Shown: positions 39,101 through 51,100 of the stretch, piece by piece | Layout: every line of letters starts with the position of its first letter | Position numbering within the stretch: the first letter of the stretch is position 1 | Source: Phoronis australis | Lineage: Eukaryota; Phoronida; Phoronidae | Assembly (NCBI GenBank): GCA_002633005.1 | Contig: NMRA01000547.1 | Coordinates: 223,559-287,558 of the forward strand | Direction: 5' to 3' | Length of the DNA stretch: 64,000 nucleotides | Notes under the pieces: generated by a model | Databases searched by the model: none | What the model saw: the letters and a program-made list of their open reading frames with translations, nothing else | Told to the model about the DNA's origin: nothing | Program-made: the position numbers and the translations under genes

Positions 39101-42100
39101 ACCGCAGTTTACAATCACACGAGACGCCATTGAAAATCCCACCACGCTATCCCAGATGCCCCGGCAATGTTGACAATTTACGTTCCACCCAAACATAAAG
39201 AGCAACTTCCGCTTTTCGAGGTGAACGTCGTCGGCAACGCCGCTGTAAGAAAGGAATTTTCCGTGGAAATTTTATATCAAATCCGATTTTTTTTACGCGG
39301 AAATATAATAAAATGCGCGGACAGAACATTTGAAAAAAGCGGAAATCCGCGTTTCCATGGAAAATTCCAAGCCCTGATGGATGTCATCACCTCTTTTAAT
39401 ACAAATCTATTTACCAAATTTCGGAAAAATCTGTCATAGAACTCCAAAGATACAGAGACAAATAGAATTACCGTGTTTGCTCTAATAACCACCCAAGTCG
39501 CTTAGAAAAATTCGTTTCAAGGGGGACGCTTATTGTAACCCAAGACGGATGAAACCCGGTCTCCGAAACGGGTGCAATCGGAAGCTAAGATTTATCATAT
39601 TTATGCTCTCTAACGTATCTGTAACCTATGACAGACTTTCTAAAAAAACTGTGGTGCATTGCTATCAAACTTTGCTGTTAAATTACGATGATCATCATTT
39701 TACAGAAAATTGTGCTGAAATACCAGGGCGAAAATTTGCCGACTGACTGCCTCGCAATTGTCGACATGTCAACCTGAATGCTTGAATAAAAATACAGTTT
39801 CGACTCAAGCAAATTACCTGAAATCCTCCTTAAGTTTTCCAGATAGTGTCCCTAAGATTTTTAAGTTCCCGTGGAGTCGGGATTAACGGCAGATTAAGTC
39901 AAAATCTGTGCTAAACCATGCCATCTATGAGAAAAATCTCTGGACGAACACACATGTTAATGTCACGTGACGTTTGTTTTGAACTTCGTCTGCGTGTGTG
40001 AGTAAGCGAGCGTGTGCGTGTCACCAGAGTTCGGCATTTGCCAGAGTAAACGCAATCTATTCTAATGAGGTAGATGTGCATTGTATCTACAGAAATTGGC
40101 ACAAGCAGTAGGCTTAAAGCAGAACGTGTTTCATTCAGCACTTGCCGGTCTCATGTGCTAAAAATCATTCGACATTTGTCTCAGTTGGAAAGGCCCATAT
40201 TAGTTGCTGGGTGGCTGGATGCATACGTGACTGTCTGACAGTAATTTTTCGGAGTAAGGGTGTGTAAACATTCACTGTCAAAGGTCATTTTATCGGATAT
40301 TTGGCTTTAAAAAACACCAATTATGATTAATTAAACAGTCCCTCGTAAAAATAACGCAACCATTTCTTATAGTATTAGAAACTGTCGGAAATTAGTGCCA
40401 ATATTTATTTCTTGCGGATGCTGTGCTACCCATTTCATGAATGAATGGTTCACGACTAATGTCTTTATGACAGGATGAGGTACATGTATGTAGCGCAAGC
40501 TTCCTGGCCACGTGCTTTTAATAGTGACCAAGTTTTATATTAGTCTTCACGTGAACAAAAAATTCCTGTTGAGGGCGGGAAATATCTACAATACAATCCC
40601 GTTGACAAGTACACTACGTCTGAAAGGCCTGTCCATCGTGAGACATATTCCTCGCAAGACCAGCAAAACTTTTGTGTTCGTTTTGAGGCACAGCAGAAGT
40701 TTGATGTGTATAGTCGAGGCTAAATACCGACATAGCGGCCAGGCTCGTAGTCTACAAATTCTGCACACAATGATTTTTTTTCAGGACTGCCGGATATTAT
40801 TAATGAATTGAGGACGTTACTGTATAATTTTAGGATTGTAGGTAAGGCATTTTTCGCACGTATACGTTCATGGGCTGGGTGCTTTTTTAGCAAAATTTGA
40901 AAATGCGTGGGGGGCGCTTATAGGGGCATGGGCGGTTATTAGAACGAATACGGTAAAAATAAAATTGTCAGGGGACATAGCAGTTAATGGATCCATCCAA
41001 AAGTCGTCGTCACCTGTAGTCACCTTCATATAAATACACTGCCAAATTTTACAAAGATCCTGCAAAGGGTTAAGGAGATACAGCAGCAGACGCCAGGATG
41101 CAGGACGGAAGCCGGACGGAAGCCGGACGGAAGCCGGACGGAAGCCGGACGGAAGCCGGACGGAAGCCGGACGGAAGCCGGACGGAAGCCGGACGGAAGC
41201 CGGACGGAAGCCGGACGGAAGCCGGACGGAAGCCGGACGGAAGCCGGACGGAAGCCAGTCAGAGATGAAGGCATAATGCGCCCATGTATAAATATATGGA
41301 CACATAAAAAAGGAGCACTTTAAAAACAATTCTTAACAGCATCTTGGAGAACAGTCCCTGAAGTATCTGAATGTTTTATATGAATTCGTTCACCCATTTC
41401 GAACTGATATGTTCTAAATTTATTTAAAATTAAAAGGTTGTGTAGAAGTAGAACACTAAAAATGTCCAAATTTGACCCACTTTGGAATGTCATAACTCAG
41501 AAATGGCCGATTGGATTCAAATGAAACTTTCATAGTCTACACTTCATGCACTGTTCTCCAAAAACTCATGACAGAACGACGTTTTGGAAAACAAAACGTT
41601 AGTGTCCTTTCAAAGTTCATATGCATGTTTAAAATGCATTATTTTGCGGATATGTAATCGCACATACAGTAAAATAACACGTGGGAACTGAAATTTTAAA
41701 AGGGAAAGTCACCATTTTTGGAGTAATGTTAGCAAAAATAAAAATTCTTGGTTATCTTGGAGCTACATTTTCATTATTAATTTCAGTTTTCCTAGCCTTC
41801 TGCGGGTGGACGCAACAATAGAAATGTGACTATGAAGTGACCAGTAAAATGCCAGCACCTAATAGTCATGCAGGTTAATTCAAAAACAGTTACCATAAAA
41901 ACTAGGCTGTGGCAACTAATAAAAGTATACATTTTCTGAAAGAAGAAATATCGTGGATTATAAAAATACTCTTTATACTTACGTGTCCTTGTTATTATAA
42001 CGTTGCCACCTTTTTAAGACAAATTTTCATTTTTTACAAAGGTGCATTTATAACACAAATAACCTTAAGTTGATTTTAATGAAACCTTCTTTAAATGAAA

Positions 42101-45100
42101 ACTTGCCGATATCTCTCAAAAGCCCCGATAGGAATGTTCTACTACTCATTTAGCTTGGTTTCTACATCAAATTAACACCCAAAACGCAAGGCATTTTTTG
42201 CAAACAACAGAGTAAGCATTCGTCTATGACATGGTACAATAAAATTAGACGTTTCAGTGAAAGCCACTAAGGTGTTTTCGAGAAATCATGTTGCTAAGTT
42301 CAAATTAAGTCGATTTGCTGAAGCTGGGAGAAAGTTGAAAACCTAACCAGTCATAAAATCTCAAGGTTTTTGTTTAATTTTTCAGGGAAAATTTCTTTTT
42401 GGTCAATGTAACCTATACACGGCTTAGCCATATTCATATTTCAACATTCACCTACTATGTCAACTGAATTTGCAATGCATAATTTACTTAATAATGTTAA
42501 AACCTCGTTTTGTTTTGTAAGTCAGGGTTCAATGGCCATAGTCAAACTAGATCAGAGGCAGAGTCAAGGTTAGGAAGTCAATAGTACATTGTGGTACACA
42601 GTTTACGAACCGCACACCGGGGAGACTAATATCACAAAACCAACTGAGCAAGGGGAATAGAAATGATCAAATATCTGTGGTTACAGCACATGTCTCATTA
42701 TCAATGAAATCAATGAACTTGGGCAAGAACTTATTTTTTTCACAAGTTTCTGTGTTCCTATAAACACTACAAAGCGCCATGAGAAAATGTTTAGATTATG
42801 CTCTTGCCTAATTTTCAGTTCTGACGTGCAGGTACAGCATTACTGTTCTTCACGACAGCCACTGAAAGGCTCTGGAGTGCAAGGCTAGTTGCCAACGTGA
42901 AAGTTGAATCAGTGCTCTCTAACAGACACGTGCATTCGTGCATTCGAGTAGTTAAGTTTGCAAAGTGAAAAGGGAGAAAACACTTGTTGAAAGAGTATCC
43001 ACGGTTTTGATAGGTCTGACCTGCAATATGACTGTCATCAAAGTTGTTAAAGATCCATACTCCTTTCATTTTTTATTCGCAGCCCAAAATTTGCAACCAA
43101 ACTCGACGTTTGAAAAACATCCTCTCCAAACAAAATCCATGGAACATTGCCCTAGCCGAATGATGTATTCGGATGAGCAGGCACAACTGAATGCAAATTT
43201 CACAACAAAATGTGGGATTTATGCTGTATACCTCAACATGAAATGAAAAGTTTGAAATAATTACCCAACACTGTTCTGGTTTCCATCGGTAATTCCAGTT
43301 TGCTCAATATATTCCACGTACGGAAAAAATAGGTCAGTTACAAAACGACATGCTGGTCACAAGTGTTACTTCCTTTCGGAGGTACAAAACAAAGCCGAAG
43401 TTTGGTTGTTACATATTGAGAAGACGTTTTTTTGAAAACTGAATTTGTTATGTAAAATGAGAGTGCCTCACTATAGGTTGCGTGTCGACCTATCGCCAGT
43501 ATTTTGAGTGAGGGTTTAACTGACCAATCAGAATGCAGCATTCTTGACACACCTTCGTTTCCAAGCCGCCATTTTACCCGACAAATAACGCATTGCCAGG
43601 TAAAACTTACTGTTTGTTTGTCGACATTGTGCAAGGGGGCGGAGTTTGCGATTGGTCAATTACAAACAACACGCGGTCGTTTGTAGTGCGTTATGATGGG
43701 CGCTAGCCTGAACTGTGGGCCCTTGATTGGAAATTCTCTAAAGTTGAAAGGGAACGCTTAGTAGAGCAGTGAGTGCTTATTATGATACACTTTAAAGATA
43801 GGGAGTAGGGACATGGGTGAGCACTCATTAACCTGCAGTAATAAGATATTGAAAAACTGCAGTAGTAAGAAATGGTTTAATACAATTTTGCTAGGCATTA
43901 TTAATTCCATCTAGTAGGGGTGACTTTCTAGCTATTGTTACCACCCTTTTTAGCCATACGGAATAATTTTGTTTTTTATTATTCTGCTTCAGCTAGAACA
44001 AGATTATTTCTAATGGATTCGAAAAATGGGTGGGTGGTGTATGAACAGAAGCATAAAAAGTTTGCTAATCACAATTTTACATCTACCCGTTTAGAAGTAG
44101 TAGCTGGCTATGGGTATACAACATCGGGCCAAGGGAACATCAACCCAGGGAAACATCAAAACGGGAAAATATCAGTTCTGGGTTACACCGGTCTTAGGGA
44201 ATATAGTAAAGCATTGGGACTTATATAACCACCAGGAATCTATTTAGTTCCCTGTCAAATAAACCATTGGCACCTGGCTGCTTAATAGAGCCAAGCTGGT
44301 ACACTTTTTCATAAAAACTGTCACCGTTCTACTTCAATGTGCAACTTGGACTGGTGCACATGCATGAGTTGACGCACTTGAATCGCTGGAATAAGCCTAC
44401 CACAGACATCATAGACCGGGCACGCGCCATTCAGATACATGTAGCTTGCTTTGCCAATATGACGCCATATTGGAGAGTGCTACACAGGACAAAAATGACG
44501 GAAAACACTGGAAGCCCTATGGCATTAGTCTGAAAATCCGCAGGCTCTGAGTGTTATGCTTGCAGCCAAAGAGTTTTTTGGTCCTGCCTTTGAGTCATGG
44601 GCTTTTTGGTTCGGCATGGAGTTTAGAGGTGCTGCCACTAGGTTCAAATGTTCTGCCACCATAGTTAAAGCGGAGCAATTATGCGTTGTTTTCACAATTG
44701 TTCGAACATTCCTTTGTTCAGTTGCCCAACTTGGCAACTACCATTATTACACTGCTCGTGGCAGGATATAATATCTGACTACTGAACAGCATAACACTAA
44801 TCCAAAATACTTGGCCACATGTTAAGAATCTTCCTATCGCAGCCAAGTTTTCTTACTCTAAAAGTCAAATTTGGAACCATGAGAACTGAGGCCAAGAGTG
44901 CGTGGGAGAATTTATTTTAAACTTCTCGGCGGCTGAGGAACGTGCAGTTCATTTATTAGATTAAGGGCGGAATGATGTGTGGGAGCTGGGCTGATCTCTT
45001 TGTGAGCACATAATTACACCGTGTGGGGATACTACAAAGTGCCTGGTGCTTGATCAGGGATGACTTCAAATCCGTGAGAGAGGAATATTGTGCGTAAGAG

Positions 45101-48100
45101 AAGAATATTTGTCCGCTGGCAATCCCAAGCGATGCACAGGAGAGGAATTGAGTCTGTGTTCTTTGCTTTTTACATTACGGAGTTCTCCCCTTTAGTCTAA
45201 CTTGTTAGGTTGTATACACAAGTTGGGCGGATGACCGCTATAGCCAATATATTACACTGAGGACTGATTAAGTCCATTCTGGCAATAGGGTTGGAGGGTC
45301 AGCTCTCTTTTTTCGATAGTTGCTCTAATCTCCAATAAGATCATATCTTATCAACTCACTGGGCTGTAGCGTTAAAAATAAGTTAAGTTATATAAAATTT
45401 TGAACATAAACCAATGACATTTCTGAATTCTCCCATCAAATACTGGTCATGCTTAAAGTTTTTGAATCGCCAAAATCGCCCAACTATACAGTCAAAGTTG
45501 AAGACTATCATACACTCACAACCGCTGTACATCTGGTAAAGTCACGCAACAGGAGAACGCCCTAATGAACTTTAAAAACCTCTCATTTATCTATATGACT
45601 CCAATGAGGTCATTTTTCACAGTAGTTCACATTAAATTTAGACCCCCCCCACTAAATGTGACCTGGGTGGTATTTTAATTTTACATAGTTACCCGGGGTC
45701 ATTTTCAATACTGAAAACTAAGGTTTATTGGGGCAAAGCAGAAGTACGTCCCAAGTGAGCAGCATGTCTCCTGGATATAATGCATTTGCATCGAGCGACA
45801 TGAATTAAATGATAAATTTGAGCGATCTTACTGGTTTCTCTTGAAGAAACGAAAAAAATAAAACGCTCACAGTGGATAACAAGCGTGCAGCCGCTCAGAC
45901 AAATCGAGAATCTGCCACTGGTTGTGATCTTCTATTAGTTTGATATTTTCCCCATCAACTGATTGACACTTAAAAAATGCATGTAAGTGCGACATCACGT
46001 TTTTTTGTTTCTGGAAAAATCGCACTCTTCCGCCTCTTTATGTGTTAGATATTGTGCTTTGAAAAGAGCAATTTGTGACTAGTAGCACTCTCCAATATGA
46101 CGTTAAGTTGTCAGCTGCAGTAGTGCCCGGTCTATAGTATTAAGGGTTTGAGAATTTCTTGGCTACTCAAAAATTACTTTGCGGAAAGTAAAGATGTGGC
46201 GATTAATAGAGTTGTCATTTTCACATTTGCTGCCTTTTGTGATAAAAACGAGATGCACATTTCCAAGTTACAATCATCTGCTGGGACCGCTAGCATGCCA
46301 ACAAGGAGCCCGAGCAATGCCGCAGTGCGATATCAGGGATATTGTTGAGGAATGAAGGACATTTTACCTGGAAAATAAATGCTTTTCCACCACAAAGTAA
46401 GTTGATCAGTTTAAGAATTAGTAGAAACAACGCTGTTTTGTGACGTTTTATCACGTGTTATGCCGTGGTTCAGCATAACTTTCAAAAGTAGCCAAAATTT
46501 TGTTAGCCAATGAAATGTGTCAAAGATCGATTCTGCATTATCCATGTTTACGCGACATGCTTATGAGTCATTTGGAAGGCCGTTCTCGGTTAGTGTTCTT
46601 TTGAACTTGATTTGGCAACACCCAAATAACGGTCGGATTTACTCGAGTAGCTTTATATTTGCCATGTATCTGCCGAGTAATGTAAAAACTAAGCTTGCAT
46701 ATGTTGGAAATTCCAGGTCACATTTTGCAATTTGATACGAGCTGGCAAAAATGTCAGCTCCTTTTTCCAAATTTCAGGTCGCAAATGCAAACTGCAGCTC
46801 GTTATGTCGAGCCGTGTACGTTACCTTAAGTCTTCATTCACCTTCACTGATCAAAACACAATGACCACAGTCGGTGCCACCCACTGCATTTTTTCAACGG
46901 AAGTAAACGTAGAGGTGAAATGGGGGCCTTATGCTGGACAACTTATGCCACTTTTCTATTGTTGCATGTATAGTTGTAAAAGGCCAGGGAAACAGTGACT
47001 AAAATATCTCCAAGATATCCAGTTATTTTAATTTCAAATAAAAATAACATAAAAAATGTTTGCTTTTTCTATAAAGGCAAAAACAAATAACACTGATTAC
47101 CTGGACCCGTCGGAGCTGATAGCAAAAATAGAGAATACATTGTGAGTAAAATGCACATCATCATATATTCATAAAGATGCATTAATAAAGGTCAAGTGTG
47201 CAGCAATACTAGAGGACGTAAAATGGCCAAATGACTTTTGAACACCTTAAATTAATGAATTATTGGTCATGTCTTCGTTAACTCCCGACATTAACTAATT
47301 GTGCTAATTACTATCATACGACCCCATCAGGAACCCTATTTGCCATCAAAAAAACTGTAGGTGGTGCTCGTACTAATCGACGCAAATGACGTCATCTTTG
47401 TGAAGCGAGACATGCAGTCCTTTGTCAAAAAAAAACTGACCATACCGTGATGGGTGCAATTTTCAAATCTCAGACTTTCCAAATTATATCTATTAGAAAC
47501 AACATAATTGTTTAATCAAGTACACCCACACAGATCTCGACAGTTCCAGTTGCATAGAATATCCTACCGAGTCGCAGTGTCACGATAGCATGGCGTTTTC
47601 GAAGTAAGTAGCACGGTGCGTCTTCGATGTCAGTAGCGTAGTCTCAGTGGGGGTTACTTATTCAATCTAACATCAAAGGCTTGTTCACAAAGGCATCAGG
47701 GTCTAGTGAACCACTTTTAGTACAGGGATCCTGCATGGGGACAGGTTGGCAATCAATGAATATTCGTCGTACCCACGGCGACACTTTGGCGGAGTGTGTG
47801 TACCAGAGAACTAATCTCTCTATAGCCGCTCCGATTAAGGGATTATGTTGGGGCATAATGCGGTGTTAAACATCTTACTAACGAATGGATCATGCGAGTC
47901 TTTTCACACCTGGGTTATACAACCCAAATATCTCGTGATGGACGGACGTTCTAACAATGACAGTGAAAGCAGAAGTGACAATAACAGCGAATTTGAAGGC
48001 ACTATAGAGACGGAAGAGTTCAACGGAATGCACGGCGAAATGGAACATTACAAAATGTAGACAGAACTTTTGAATGAATAAATGCAATATGTACATATAT

Positions 48101-51100
48101 ACCGTAAACGTTCGGGTTAACGCCCATGTTCACTTAACCGCCTATCCCCAACTTTAGGTGGATTTTCGATTTAAGCGCCTCCCTGTGATTTTTGAAGATT
48201 TCCAGTTAAGCGCCCACCGCTCGGTTAAGCGCCCATCCCCGACTTTTAAAGAGTGAAGATTTAGCGCCCAGTGCTAAGGAAACGCATGATTCACCGACTT
48301 TTAGATAAAGATCGTTGATCACAAAGAGCCCAACGACGCCGGGTCTCGGAGACAGCAGTTTAGCAAAGTGAATTACAATACAAGTTATGAATTATTGTCC
48401 TTGGTCATGGACTTACTTCAAAATATAATACTTGAATGTTTTTGTCACTTTATTTTCTTCCCATGTTCGCAAAGTTTAAGAACCCCGCCGGCATCAAAAC
48501 CTCCGCTTTCAGCGACACTGACTGCCGCGCTGAGTGCGCTAGATAAAACATATATTCGAAAAATTCAGGCCGGAGAAATTTGACAATGGTTTTGCCAACC
48601 CTCCAAATTCTCTTTAGGTGGGAAGCTCTCATATTTTGAAGAATTCCCCTAACTCAGTGAACGATGTCAAATTCTCACTATTTTGATGAATGTAACTGCT
48701 GGGTTATAGAGGATATGTAGCAACCGAAGGGACAGTGTGGCTCACTGGGTTAACGATTTGCTGCCTCTCGATTTCTGAATTCAGATGTTCGCAATAAGTT
48801 ACTGTATGTTTGTGTATCATCTTGAAGTAATTACTAAAAGATGCAAGTCAAACTTTGTTTTTCGCTTATTGCATCTCAGTCAAGCTGGCGTTAGCAGATT
48901 TAACTAATGTCACTGGCTGTCGGCACGGTTCTTTACTATGATTTCTTGCGTCAACCCCCACCTAGTCGTGACTGCATGAATTATCGTTTCCACATTCCCA
49001 TTTTAGCCATACAGAATAATTTTGTTTCTACATTGGCCAATTTCAGCCTGAACAAAAATTCTTTTCATAATAATATCTACGACGCAGACTGACTGAAAAT
49101 TTGCGATCCAGTGGGTAGGAGGTGCACGCAGCTAGCCACAGGCATGGCACATCGGGCCTAGGGAACATCGAGCCGGGAAATATCGGAATACATTTGGCAT
49201 CGCAGTTTTGGGGAACATTGGAACGGAGGACTAACGTAAAGCACTGGGTCTTTCGTAACAACAGACACGCCCGTTTCTTTTACTTAGGACTGTCGCTGTT
49301 CTCTTTTGATATGCGACTTTGCAGTGGTGCACGTGCGTAAGTTCCCACACTTTGGAGTGCATGTTACCTTGACACCAACATGTGATAGACAGGTCACTCA
49401 TACGTAAGCCTTACGTGAGTGCTGAATCCCGCCGCTATCTCTGGCCGTAAAAAAGACGCAGTTATATTACTAGACAGCATTTCCAAGTCACCATTGTCAG
49501 CCGATTGAGACAGTGCGCACAAACAGTGGGACCGACCAGTGCCACAGTGCGATATTGTAGTTGATATTATAATAGGATAATCTGGACATCTTGCATGTAA
49601 AATAAATGACAAAATGTCTTTCCACCACAAAGTTTGGTAAGGTGATCGTTTAAGAATGAATTGAAACATCGCTATTATGTGACGTTTTATGGCATATTTA
49701 TGCCGTGGCTCGAAATTTTATTATTGATTAGCGACTGGCTCACATCCGCTTACTCCCGATTGTTGTCTTGCTAGTTTGCCGAGCATGTTTGGTGCAACGG
49801 TAATTAAGCAGTGACGGGCGGTCGAGATAACACAGCTGACCACGAAACCATGCGCTAAAAATGTCATTGAGTCAAAAAGTGTCAACTATAAACATCCTAA
49901 ACACAATAAACATCTGAATTAAAATTTTCAAACTTTTATTACAATTTTTAAAACTGTTTTCTGACTCAGAACTTGACAGCTAGCACGAGACTGTAACCAT
50001 AAAGTTGATGTCTGCTGTGACCTCTACAACAAGTGAAGCTTGCACGCGCGCATTTTAGCAGGGTCACCTCTTGAAATAGTTGCAATCCAAGTGGAGGCTG
50101 CTTGGTCACTGGTCGTCTGCGCACTACAGATCTAACAAAGTAACGAAACCGCAGGACAGCACGGGGCTATTACTCAGCAATTTTGCAAATTTAATAGTGA
50201 ATGATTATGACTAAACTGAGGGTAGGAGAACCTTTGTTGGGATCATCTGCTGTTATGACATTTTTACCGTCATTTGGCGACGTGACGATAAAGCTCTTTG
50301 GAAAGTGTTACGCGTTCCGATTACGTGTGTCGTGTGTGGACTTAGAGCACTTGAGGTAAGATTAACTGCTCAGGGCGGTTGTCTGTCGTAATAAGCGCCC
50401 ATGTTCGGTTAATCCCTCACCCATGATTTCCTAAAATTTCACGTTTAAGTGCCCATGTCTGGTTAACCGCCCACCCTCCAATTTTCGGGTTTCGCCAATT
50501 TAACTGCCCAGGGCATTAACCCGAACGTTTACGGTATATATATACACATGCATAATATGTAATGTTCGAACCAGAAGAACCGATTTAATTAAAACTGAAG
50601 GGAAAACCGGCCAGCTGTCACGGAACATGATACAGATCGTCTCGGAGGTGAAGTTCGTTGTTGGTGAGTAAAATGTAAGAGTAATCAACCAACGAAATTG
50701 CTAATTACAGTAGAATTCAAATTAAGTAGACGAAATTGCTTGCAGTCGAAAATTTGGGAAATTATGGAGAGAAATTTTCCCGTGAAATTCCAAATGATTA
50801 AGTGTTTTATTTCCACCAGATTTCTTTCACTGTTTCACCATAATTTCAACAAACAACAATATAACTTTGAGAGTATACACTGGGACATCGGTGCATTAAA
50901 ATTTTGTCAGAAGTCACCCGTTTTAATCTTGCCACAGGAATAGTATGTCAATTTGCATTTTTAATGTCTGTGATTGACACAAACAACAGCATACTAGACC
51001 GACAGTAAGGTCTAAGCTATTGAGGTACGGGCAAAATATCAAACAAAAAACAACAGACAAAACTAACATAGCAAATATGTCACCACCTTAACATGGCAAA

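Larger units (their letters stand above)
37943..41309 (+). mobile_element. Head/array repeat element, copy 7, with two DNA-transposon insertions
   Basis: Diverged head ACAAGACCAACGCAGAGCG at 37943, degenerate monomers, and a tail ending CATAAAA at 41309. Two transposons interrupt it (38901-39376 and 39469-40955). The tail carries an expanded 11-bp minisatellite. Confidence 0.75.

Noticed and set aside
40868-41329. Minus-strand open frame of 153 codons with repeated [11 protein letters not shown]
   Set aside because: It is the translation of the 11-bp GGACGGAAGCC minisatellite and the repeat tail; the periodic peptide follows the DNA repeat.
47845-48060. Acidic plus-strand frame ending GEMEHYKM
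   Set aside because: Low-complexity acidic composition only; no start context, splice or family support.
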